Source: Echinostoma caproni (taxonomy: Eukaryota; Platyhelminthes; Trematoda; Plagiorchiida; Echinostomatidae). From it: 10,340 bases of DNA. A model generated the notes under the pieces. It saw only the letters and a program-made list of their open reading frames with translations, made no database searches and had not been told where the DNA came from. Each line of letters starts with the position of its first letter. Positions within the stretch are counted from its first letter, which is position 1. Made by a program: the position numbers and the translations under genes. The DNA lies in NCBI GenBank assembly GCA_900618425.1, contig UZAN01045866.1, positions 1 through 10,340 of the forward strand. Reading direction: 5' to 3'. Positions 1 through 9,179 of the stretch are shown piece after piece.

Positions 1-498
1 GTCCGTTATTAAGACAAGTTCGAAGTTTATTATGATTATCTGTTTACTGAACCCACTTCGAAAAATGGTGCGTGTATCTTAGACGAGTTAAGCGTTGGCC
101 CCGTGTCATAATCGCGTAAGCATTTTCCATTCGGAATTTCCCACATGGCGCACCGCTCCACAACTGATTCTCATGGAGTGATTCTCTACCAACACAGGCT
201 GCATCGGATTCGGAACCTATCCTCCTCCTGCGCCGACCCGAAAATCACACGACCGATCGGGTTGATTTATCGATCGATCGAATGGTTCAGCCACAACAAG
301 AGACCTGGTGCTTGCTCAGCTAACCCGAGCGAGAAGCCGCACCTTTTTTACAGCCGAGAGTCTCAAACAGGCCCAGTGAACTTCGACTGTGTGGCAGGCG
401 TGTCATCAACACTCGGATGGACTGAACTTAACAACAAGAGCATTGCCAAAAGTACAAGCCGGTAATCAGACAGTCTCGTTTAGGGTGAGAGATTTTAG
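1..498. other. Upstream region, no assignable gene
   Basis: About 500 bases ahead of the first TRMT13 exon. It is richer in CpG than the DNA that follows, with several GATC/CGATCG clusters around 255-282. A 106-codon frame (145-465, +) and an overlapping frame are open, but neither resembles a protein I know. Earlier TRMT13 exons encoding its CCCH- and CHHC-type zinc fingers should lie upstream. I looked for the expected Cys/His spacing in all three + frames and did not find it. Plausible splice signals occur (GTAAGC at about 114, a pyrimidine tract ending in AG near 353), but no combination gave a recognisable peptide in phase with the exon at 499. It could hold promoter or 5' UTR sequence. 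Confidence 0.3.
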
Positions 499-574
499 GC
501 GTCGCAGCTCGTGGAATATGATCCAACCAGATTGCGTCAGGGGTCAGAGGGAATTTACTTGCTTAAGGTCACGG
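499..574 (+). CDS. TRMT13: TRMT13-like gene, predicted small exon (partial)
   Basis: This predicted internal exon encodes about 25 residues beginning ASQLVEYDPTRLRQ and continuing GSEGIYLLKVT. It opens after the AG at 497-498 (an alternative AG at 506-507 keeps the same frame) and ends at G574, directly before a GTGAGA donor. The split codon is completed by the first two bases of the next exon (G plus AG = Glu), so the phases agree. From memory, human TRMT13 has a helix with LRKASEG at the same distance before its methyltransferase domain, and LRQGSEG here matches it. In TRMT13 this stretch links the N-terminal zinc fingers to the catalytic domain. The frame has a TAG just upstream of the acceptor, so the exon cannot extend further 5'. 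The call rests on a short similarity plus splice logic. Confidence 0.5.
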
Positions 575-735
575 GTGAGAGGGACGAGACGCTCGACTAC
601 GATGGAGCAGTCACCCTGCCGTTAATATCGTGTGATTTTATCGTGGTTTCCGTGGCTAAATTTATGCGAAACGTCTGTGCTTACTTATTAGTAGTTATCG
701 GTTTCTTTCCGTTTATTTTAATTCCCTGTCACCAG
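575..735 (+). other. Predicted intron of the TRMT13-like gene
   Basis: A 161-nt intron between the two TRMT13-like exons. It starts GTGAGA at 575 and ends with a pyrimidine-rich stretch (about 700-730) and CACCAG at 730-735. It is phase 1 on both sides. Reading through it would carry the upstream frame to a TGA at 757, whereas splicing joins two segments that both resemble TRMT13. Short introns near the 5' end are common in flatworm genes. Confidence 0.5.
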
Positions 736-1031
736 AGCCCACAAGTTCGCCTCAAGTGAAGACTTCTCTTCCCGACAGCCGTGGTGCCAAACGACATGTA
801 TATCAAAATGGATGTTTGATCAATGTGCTTAAAAGGGAACAACTTCTTTCCACTCAATTCGTCTACGTGGAATTTGGTGCCGGACGTGGAGGTCTGTCAC
901 ATTGGTTGAATTTATGCTTGGCATCTGAACAACATGAGAATCAGGATGCGCTGGAGAACGAGGTGGCCTGGATAACGAAGCCGGTCGACACGGTGTTTGT
1001 CCTCATCGAGTTGAAAAGCACACGCTATAAG
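736..1031 (+). CDS. TRMT13: tRNA 2'-O-methyltransferase TRMT13, internal exon
   Basis: This exon encodes the start of the Rossmann-like methyltransferase domain of Trm13/TRMT13, which 2'-O-methylates position 4 in the acceptor stem of some tRNAs, using S-adenosylmethionine. The key block is FVYVEFGAGRGGLSHW (about residues 47-62 of the exon product): motif I with the glycine loop, followed by the family-specific LSHW. The end, VFVLIELKSTRYK, matches the second strand and the TRFK segment of the family. The preceding RHVYQ..L....LL aligns without gaps to the human protein as I recall it. The exon starts after CACCAG (735) and ends phase 0 at AAG (1029-1031) before GTCAGT. About 18 extra acidic/polar residues (SEQHENQDALENE region) lie between LSHW and the second strand compared with human. 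The frame is intact. Exons for KHLCG and CCHH were not found in this window. Confidence 0.8.
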
Positions 1032-3524
<2,493 letters not shown>

Positions 3525-3619
3525 AAAAGGGGACAGAATTGATTCTTAATAAACCCCTAAATAGAAACAGAAAAGTTTCCGAGAAAACTCGTGAAATTTA
3601 TCCTACCAGTAAAATAATC

Positions 3620-4144
3620 TTAGAGTAGAGACAGTGTAGTAATAGACAATCCAGCACCATGGATTAGAAACAGGCCTGTTCCTGTCGACACAATTAAATG
3701 CATTACTGTAGCCGAGGAAACACACCAAATGCTATACGACGCCTGGCTAGGGATGATAAAACTGAGTTTACCAAATGCGGAAGTGCGTCCAAGGTGCAGC
3801 GTTAAGCGAATTGTCTGATCTAGACCCCCACTGTTAAGAATAATGTTATCAAGTGTAAGCTTTTCGGAAGTCTTTAATAAAACGGAATCGCAAACGATTG
3901 GTCGAAATTTCCCGGCTTCCTTTTGGGTGGATTGCTGTGATGCGCACGGGTCTCCCACAGTCGGCAATTCTTTGTTCCTCGAAGCAACGGTTGGAATATT
4001 GCAAAATCGCAGAAATCGATTGTTTGATTTTCCAATACTCAGTGGAACTATAACGACCTGGTAAGGATTATATGGTTCCTTGTTTATTGAACAGCTTTGT
4101 ATCACCCTGTTCAAGACGGGGCCCAAACTATTCGCTAAAACCAT
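3620..4144 (-). other. Region open on both strands; unassigned
   Basis: The minus strand has a 174-codon open frame here. The product is hydrophobic and Ser/Thr/Gly-rich towards its C-terminus, with no motif I recognise. The plus strand reads almost as well: one + frame runs from about 3642 to 4159 with only a TGA near 3808, a TAA at 4062-4064 and the closing TAG. Its peptide has a more ordinary composition (for example FPASFWVDCCDAHG). The + frame meets a very good donor, GTAAGG, at 4060-4065. Possible explanations are a decayed or unrecognised + strand exon with an antisense shadow, a chance frame, or a fragment of an unknown repeat. A chance frame of this length in 10 kb is not excluded. 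Confidence 0.25.
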
Positions 4145-4540
4145 CCGCCCCCTTCCCTAGATCCCTAGATCCTGAATCTCCATATCGTCAAGTTAATCTC
4201 AACTTGATCAAACCCAGTTGTACTTTTACTAAGTACGGTCTATCCTTGTACAACCGTGTGTTGGAACGTATTGTTTGAAATATGTATAAACGTGCACTTT
4301 GCAGTTCTATAAACCAACAGTTTTTTTGAGTTCATTGGATGCAACCAGGATGTGGGATTTATGATTTCACAACCCGAGATTAGCAAATATTTTGATCTTT
4401 CAAGACGAACAGTGAGCTGATAGATTGATCGGCTCTAAAGTACAGTTGAAAACCAATGACGGAAGAATGCACAAAGGTGACGCTACGCTTCACAGACGCT
4501 TATTTAGAGCTCCAGCAGCTGGAATCAGTAAAGTAATACT
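4145..4540. other. Non-coding stretch, nothing recognised
   Basis: Only short frames with unremarkable peptides occur here (the longest is about 68 codons at 4072-4278, +). No splice-bounded exon, tRNA-like sequence or long repeat was seen. Confidence 0.4.
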
Positions 4541-4566
4541 ACCACCACCACCACCACCACCACCAC
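4541..4566. repeat. (ACC)n trinucleotide microsatellite
   Basis: Nearly nine perfect ACC units at 4541-4566. They give a proline run in one + frame (4425-4661), but the flanks of that frame do not look like a protein. Confidence 0.95.
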
Positions 4567-5065
4567 ACTGTCCAGCTTCCATCCACACTGTGTTCCGTCC
4601 ATTCAGCGAACATGGGTTTCGATCAAAAAGGCGCATTCCTGTCTCTGTCTCTATCTGGTGACATTACATCGCTGAAAGTTAGGTTTGGAGTCGGCAACGA
4701 GTGTCACCATTGTGTGCGTTATGCGTGGTTGTACTCCTAGATCACCCAGTCCACAGTAGGCCTTGTTCGAAGGTGCACTCTGGGCTTTGTGTAGTCAAGT
4801 GCGAACTTTGAGACAATTGCGTTGTTTCAGATGAGCCGGTGTGCCGGCTCTTGGAAAATATTGTCCGTTAACGGGGACTCGACAGGGAGCACCGGTCATA
4901 TTTAGTAGTGAGTCACATCTGTCACATTACAACGCCGTCCACCGATATCTATATTGTTTTGTTTGGTGAACCCTTGCCAATAAACCAACCACTTCCTTGA
5001 GCACTACCGTTGATCGCCTGACACCGTCTGTTCAGCTTGCTTAACTAGGCCCATATTTTACCCAG
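4567..5065. other. Non-coding stretch with one small hairpin
   Basis: No recognisable gene. Frames on both strands are broken every few dozen codons. Apart from the hairpin at 4833-4850 and a short CTGTCT-type low-complexity patch near 4638-4656, I see no repeat structure. It may be flanking DNA of the LINE, or part of an older element I cannot name. Confidence 0.35.
4833..4850. repeat. Perfect short inverted repeat (hairpin)
   Basis: GAGCCGG, a TGTG loop, then CCGGCTC: a 7-bp GC-rich stem with a 4-base loop. There is no T-tract and no neighbouring gene to give it a function. Confidence 0.6.
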
Positions 5066-5152
5066 TCAGTCACGAATCGGCTACCGTTTCCCTATCCGCC
5101 ACCTGAGGATGCGCTCGGTAGCACACAGCTTTGCTCCCTGTCTTCTCTCTGG
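5066..5152 (+). other. Candidate internal exon bounded by strong splice signals
   Basis: The acceptor side has a branch-point-like CTTAACT at about 5040-5046, a T-rich stretch and CCCAG ending at 5065. The donor side is GG|GTAAGTT at 5153. The 87-base interval is a multiple of three and is open in the phase-0 frame (29 codons, starting SVTNRLPFPYPPPEDALG). Phase 0 would suit the donor at 1031, but the peptide does not resemble the part of TRMT13 expected after TRYK. I regard it as a splice-signal observation, not a confirmed exon. Confidence 0.2.
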
Positions 5153-5206
5153 GTAAGTTAACTACAGTCGCCGAGAATTTATTTCCGATTCAGGGAGCGA
5201 GCCCTC

Positions 5207-5365
5207 CATCATCATCATCGTACAGCGAAGCGAACTTCACTGATCGTTGCCAAGCTCACATTGTTCACAAATCAAGTGATAAGGCGCAAGATGGAGAGGG
5301 ATGGGGCCTAATTGGAGGGAGGCAAATAAAGTGAACCTCTATGGTCAACACACAGAGTACACAAT
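5207..5365 (-). other. Putative LINE 3' UTR ending in (GAT)n
   Basis: About 160 bases follow the last LINE stop codon and end in four GAT units on the minus strand (5220-5207). RTE elements typically have short 3' UTRs and short tandem-repeat tails rather than long poly(A), so this is a reasonable end point. No consensus was available to prove it. Confidence 0.3.
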
Positions 5366-6085
5366 CTAAGTGTACATACATTCATTTTTCGAGCATTCTG
5401 ACTGCTGTCGGTTAGCTGCCATATCCTTCAGTGTCTCCAACCAGTCAGTTATGGAGTCTTTTGGACCGCAACCTGGAAGACTGGAGACATCGACTCTATC
5501 TAATCGCTGTGTACATTTCTTCATGCCTCGTTTCCACATCATCTGCTAACCTTCATGCGGTTTCTTCCAACCTGGAGCCGCAACTGCGAATAAGGTGCGG
5601 TGCTGTAGACGATGGATGGATATGTGCAATACGTTTCCTAACCAGCGAAGCCGACTAATCTGAATTCGATAGGACAACGAATTCTCCATCGAATTATTAC
5701 CAAATACGCGACGCCTTACCTACGAATTGCTTACGCACTCGCTCCATCCAACCCGCACCAAACTACGTAAACATCTGCAGTCGAATACTTCTAGACGACG
5801 AATATCTTGGACGCGCAAATTTAGGGTCTCGCAACCATAAAGCAAAACTGACCGCATACTGGCGCAGTGTACATGATCTTTCAGTTTCAAAGAAACATAA
5901 CATCTGCACCAAAGGTATTTCAATCCTGCGTAAGCTGCTCGAGTCTTAGAAATGCGGGCGGTTACTGCATTGACTAGGCTACCGTCATTTGTCACGCAGC
6001 TCCCTAAGTAAGTGGAACATTCCACTACCGCTAATTCTTGACCATCAAACATCAGCCGACAAAGTCTTATAGCATCATTTTGCAC
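5366..6085 (-). pseudogene. LINE ORF, C-terminal domain after the RT (broken)
   Basis: One frame (codons beginning at 6085 and every third base below) runs from RLMFDGQELAVVECSTYLGS through RSVLLYGCETLNLRV and EVFDCRCLRSL to WLETLKDMAANRQQ, closing at TAG 5368-5366. STYLG, the LLYGCE block and the RCLRS block are hallmarks of the RT thumb and C-terminal region of this LINE family; LRWLGNVLHI and LFAVAAPGWKK follow as expected. Two premature stops interrupt the frame: TAG at 5722-5720 after VSNS, and TAG at 5548-5546. There are no frameshifts, so this is the best preserved third of the element. Cys replaces the usual His or Arg at some points (for example FDCRCLRS). Confidence 0.88.
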
Positions 6086-6415
6086 TTTGAAGGTGCAAAG
6101 CGCATGCCGACAGGAGTTACATAACTTGAAAGTTGGTCAAGATCGCTTTACGCATCCTACTTACATTCGAACATTCAAACGATGTAGTCAGCGTACTCTA
6201 AATCGCACAGCTTTTCTCCAGCTGCCCATTCAATACCTACGTTTTGGAGGCCAGTGAGTGCGTTCTCCAGTATTCCGTCTACGACGAAATTGAACAGGAA
6301 TGGCGAAAGAGGGCACCCTTGAAGAACACCGCTCCTGGTTTCGAAAGATCTACTTAGCCCACCGACGCTATCAGAGGTATGCAGGTACAGCGACCGCCGA
6401 CGATTTGTGTTTGTG
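6040..6415 (-). pseudogene. LINE reverse transcriptase, second half (YADD mutated to YADY)
   Basis: This frame reads LYLHTSDSVGG, SGVLQGCPLSPFLFNFVVDG, then DLEYADYIV. RT motif B (SGVxQGCPLSPxLFN) is intact. RT motif C, normally YADD with two catalytic aspartates, reads YADY because the second Asp codon is TAC (6186-6184). A TGA follows at 6177-6175, then TAG and TAA at 6159-6157 and 6150-6148. The same frame resumes the family sequence DLDQLSSYVTPVGMRFAPSKCKMML down to about 6070, after which the sequence shifts to the frame of the C-terminal domain. Confidence 0.88.
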
Positions 6416-6440
6416 TTTTTTTTTTTTGTGTGTGTGTGTG
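6416..6440. repeat. T12(GT)n simple repeat inside the RT
   Basis: Twelve T residues (6416-6427) are followed by GTGTGTGTGTGTG (6428-6440); on the LINE strand this reads CACACA...AAAA. It lies exactly where the RT palm segment with motif A should be, between QVVELRHT and SLYLHTS, and marks a frame change from the upstream to the downstream RT half. Confidence 0.95.
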
Positions 6441-6930
6441 ACGCAATTCGACGACTTGACCCATGGTGAAGATTTGGTCGATGCAACCGCGACCTGGTCG
6501 GAATCCAGCCTGTTGTTCGTGGATATTCTATTCTCTTAAGGGTCTCAGGCGGTGGAGTATCACAGAAGTCAACACTTTTGTGATTATTGGAACTAAACTA
6601 GTCCCGCGGTGGTTTGTGCAGTCGTTGCGGGATCCCTTCCTGAAGATCGATACGATCGATCGTTCATCCCAGGAAGAATGGATACGTTCATCCGACCATA
6701 TGCTGCGAAGTTAGCTAGTAATCGAGTCTACATTGTAATTACCGGCGACCTTCAAAAGAACAGGGAGGAGCCCATCAGGTCCGACTACCTTTCCTTTCTT
6801 CATGATTAAATACAGCTTCGTACTTCTAAATCTGTTGAAGGCTCATATGTTACTACCCGTCGCAATGGTTGGGATGACCGCATTAGCACCAGGTCAATTG
6901 AACTGTTCAATAAAATACTACCCATCGATC
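6441..6930 (-). pseudogene. LINE reverse transcriptase, first half (broken)
   Basis: In the frame with codons at 6782, 6779 and so on, the minus strand gives GPDGLLPVLLK, then HSSWDERSIVSIFRKGSRND, NHRGTSLVPIITKVLTSVIL and QQAGFRPGRGCIDQIFT. These are the N-terminal RT blocks (the GPDG entry motif, NHRGISL and AGFRxGRGCxDQIF). In-frame stops are TGA 6896-6894, TGA 6845-6843, TAA 6713-6711 and TAG 6530-6528. The frame enters from the linker by a shift near 6920 (RWVV to FIEQF) and runs into the CA/A repeat at 6440, where motif A is missing. Confidence 0.88.
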
Positions 6931-7299
6931 AAGTCGTTGTTCTTTACTGTGGATAATCTGTCCACCTTTATCGCAAATTTTCTCACTGACGGGTATGCGA
7001 CAACCTCCGGTGCTGCGTATCAGGTAAAACAGTCTTTGACTATTTCCTGGTGAAGCATTTACCTCCATCGCACTAGCTATTTGGGCCCACCAATTTTCGT
7101 GATCTTTCTTGAAGCTTTTCCTGAGTTGACGTTGCAGGCGCCACCGATCCATATGCTGATCCTGGCAGGTTGGGATCTTTCGCTTTTGATCCATTAGGAT
7201 TACTGACTCCTGAAAGATCCAGTGACTTAGACGAACTTCGGTCTCGACCCCACAAGCAAAGTTTGCGACTGAGTGCATCGCAACTCTAATCTGATTCCA
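6907..7299 (-). pseudogene. LINE ORF, linker between endonuclease and RT (broken)
   Basis: From about 7304 this frame reads QQWNQIRVAMHSVAN, then RLQRQLRKSFKKDHENWWAQ, NSQRLFYLIRSTGG and RLDRWVVFY before a TGA at 6909-6907. The pattern WxxIRxAMH..A, the basic (R)QLxxxLxxDxExWW segment, NSRxLFxLIxxTG and RLxRWxEHF is the conserved linker of this LINE family. The apparent Met at 7278 is internal, not a start. The frame differs from the endonuclease frame by a shift in 7300-7400 and from the RT frame by a shift near 6920. Confidence 0.85.
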
Positions 7300-7399
7300 T
7301 TGTTGGTCTACTCCACTATGTCGCGGTTATCCCAGCTTCTCCTCCTAATGTGCGCAGCAGATGATGAGCTAACTGAGGAGGCGATCTCTGCGGATGACC

Positions 7400-8159
7400 G
7401 ATGAGTCGAAGAGTGAAGCGCATCAGAACCAGTGCATGGTCTGACTCAACGCAGGTAGTTCAATAGGACCTGCATTTTTGTATTGAACCACGCCAACGGT
7501 AGCTTATAGCTATGTGGTCAATGTGGGTCAACGTTCCCGTTAAGCTAGAACACCTTGTAGCCGATCGACGAGAGCTGTGTCGAAAGTTGATACTATATAA
7601 GAACAACCGATGATCCGCGCAGAACTGAAGTAGTCGATCACCGTTGTCTGTTCGCTGGGCGGGGAGAGCAGTGTCCTCGACAACCTATGCGTTAAAGCCA
7701 CCTGGCAGCACTATAATATCAGAACTGCCGCTCAACCAAATGAGTTAGGCAGGTTTGTCGTAAAATTCGTCCTTTTGCGAAGTGAGACTACCGTAAATGA
7801 TGAACAAACACCTTTTTGTGTTGCTGCCCTTCCGAACACTGACTGATCCCTGGAGCCTCATTGCACACCAACGACTATTGACGGGTATCCAGTCTATCAT
7901 AGAGGCTTCAGCTTTATCGTTTATTTCGATTCTTACACCATGCTGACCCAATGAGCGGGCTTCGTCATCTCCTGATGTGCGAAGGAAATACCTCGAGGAC
8001 AGGCCCGGCGCACTTCGGTGGCTTATGATACTAGGATCCTGAATTCGTGTCTTCGATACGCAACAGAAATCGATTTCTGAAGACTTCATTGTACGTGCAA
8101 GACACGCTTGTTTGACCCACCTGCATGAGAGTCCTCACGTTGAAGGCCCTTAGATTGAG
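7400..8159 (-). pseudogene. LINE AP-like (EEP) endonuclease domain, inactive
   Basis: The domain starts LNLRAFNVRTLMQVGQ (8159 down, one frame). After a shift near 8110 it continues in one frame: LARTMKSSEIDFCCVSKTRIQDP, DWIPVNSRWCAMRL, GSSDIIVLPGGFNA, RTDNGDRLLQFCADHRLF, THIDHIAISYRWRG and ESDHALVLMRF. This is the exonuclease/endonuclease/phosphatase fold that nicks target DNA for LINE insertion. NVRTL and the final SDH are retained. The catalytic Glu of SETRIQD is Lys (AAG, 8053-8051), and the Asp of GD(F/L)N is Gly (GGC, 7699-7697). Stops of all three kinds occur in frame: TAA 7747-7745, TAG 7687-7685 and TGA 7462-7460. A few residues after CLFII also appear deleted. Confidence 0.9.
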
Positions 8160-8162
8160 AGG

Positions 8163-8456
8163 TTAACGAGGCTTCAGAATCTGCACTTTATTTAGAGGAA
8201 AACTATCTACAGTGCTATTTGGTAATGACCTTTGGTGAATTATGACCAAGTTTTCTGAGGGAATGTTGCAGGTCGGAAGAAGGGGTAAAGGGAGAAGGTT
8301 GGGTATGGAAGACAAAGAGTTGAACAAAGGTGGGGATATCTGAGCAGCAGCCCACTTGTCACTACCCACCCCGCTCGATGCAATAGGCAGCGTGATCCTG
8401 AGTATCCTGTGCGACGACCGATGCAGTATGAAATTATTTTTTGTTTCTGTGTTCAT
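8163..8456 (-). pseudogene. LINE ORF N-terminal extension (probable)
   Basis: A 97-codon frame begins at Met 8456 (MNTETKNNFILHRSSH) and ends at a TAA (8165-8163) only two codons before LNLRAFNVRTL, in exactly the same frame. This makes it the likely N-terminal part of the LINE ORF, cut from the endonuclease by a single nonsense change. The peptide is rich in Ser, Pro and Leu with a PNLLPLPLLPT stretch, and has no domain I recognise. N-terminal parts of RTE ORFs are poorly conserved, so I cannot confirm it by similarity. It has no premature stop, unlike the rest of the element. Confidence 0.5.
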
Positions 8457-8503
8457 TGGAGCTTTGTGGATGGGTACTGCCAGGGTGTCCAGTCACTAAG
8501 CAG

Positions 8504-8551
8504 GAGAACGATTAGGGTTCTCAACCAAAGCCTTTGGGTTTGACAAGAACC
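8504..8551. repeat. Two overlapping stem-loops upstream of the LINE ORF
   Basis: GAGAAC (8504-8509) can pair with GTTCTC (8517-8522). Alternatively GGTTCT (8516-8521) can pair with AGAACC (8546-8551), closing an inner stem AACC-AAA/TTT-G-GGTT around a 3-base loop (8530-8532). The two foldings compete for the same bases. On the minus strand they lie 50-95 bases upstream of the LINE Met, so they may be 5' UTR structure of the element. I see no clear match to known self-cleaving ribozyme cores. Confidence 0.4.
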
Positions 8552-9179
8552 TAACCGCAAGGTAGTGGTTAAGGCGCATTGGAGGTCCTTTACTTGGATC
8601 AATTACTCCTCCAACACGTTTTACCGACTTAGATGCCAACTCAAGTCGAACTCCCCAACCTGGAGGACCAGGAGACTGGACTTTATTTGACCTCCACCCA
8701 TTGACCCTCCAGGCATGATAAGATCTTTAGCTGGACAAAAGCCATCCTGTGTAGCTTGTTGGGTCACAGAGGTGCACAAGCCATCACACCATCACACTGG
8801 TTTTCTCTGTCTTTGTTTTGTTTGTTTTTCACCCGGGCAAGAACATATGTTCTATTGGGGTTATGCGTGATTTAGTTAAGTGACAATGTGGCAGTAGCAT
8901 GGGGCATTGGTTGAACTCGTGAGCTGTTCACTCGCTCGTATCAACGTTCCTGAAGCACAAATAAGAACTTCAATTTAATCAGGCCTTTGTTGTCCACTTT
9001 GGAAGCGGCGTCAGCTAGTTGAAGTCTAAGTACGAAGCACTATAGAACTCTACGGGATGGAGACGCTATTTTTACGAATCTCTTATTCTATATACTGCAT
9101 CTTATTTATTTAATATAATTGTGTTCTGGAATGGAGCTGAGGTCAATCAATTGGGAAATGCAGAAATGGAGGGGGGCAA
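8523..9179. other. Non-coding stretch with a weak tRNA-like segment
   Basis: No open frame of note on either strand. At 8558-8570 the + strand reads AGTGGTTAAGGCG, identical to part of the D-arm of many Ser/Leu tRNAs, and a degenerate B box (AAGTCGAACTCC) lies at about 8644. The A-B spacing of roughly 85 bases is too long for an ordinary tRNA. The rest includes an AT-rich patch at 9085-9120. Confidence 0.3.

Larger units (their letters stand above)
5207..8456 (-). mobile_element. Decayed RTE-like non-LTR retrotransposon (LINE)
   Basis: The minus strand carries, in the canonical order, an N-terminal stretch, AP-type endonuclease, linker, reverse transcriptase and the C-terminal domain of an RTE-like LINE of the type abundant in flukes. 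The protein can be followed from LNLRAFNVRTL (8159) to a final TAG at 5368-5366. The reading frame shifts at about 8110, 7300-7400, 6920, 6440 and 6060, and at least ten in-frame stops interrupt it, so the copy cannot be active. The length (about 3.1-3.2 kb) is normal for a complete RTE unit apart from one internal RT deletion. The 5' limit is uncertain: an in-phase open frame reaches Met at 8456. The 3' limit is placed tentatively at a (GAT)n tract at 5220-5207. No target-site duplication was found. It lies antisense to the TRMT13 gene. Confidence 0.9.

Noticed and set aside
4425..4661. 78-codon + frame with a polyproline run
   Set aside because: The prolines come from the ACC microsatellite and the flanks show no protein character.
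4690..4740. ECHHC...W..Y peptide resembling the CCHH motif of TRMT13
   Set aside because: The first Cys is Glu, the spacing to W and Y does not fit the family, and a stop follows at once with no splice site in place.
6300..7053. Several + strand frames of 66-83 codons
   Set aside because: They are antisense shadows of the LINE reverse transcriptase, whose minus-strand motifs are unmistakable.
7073..7255. 60-codon minus frame overlapping the LINE linker
   Set aside because: An alternative frame of the linker; the family motifs are in the other frame.
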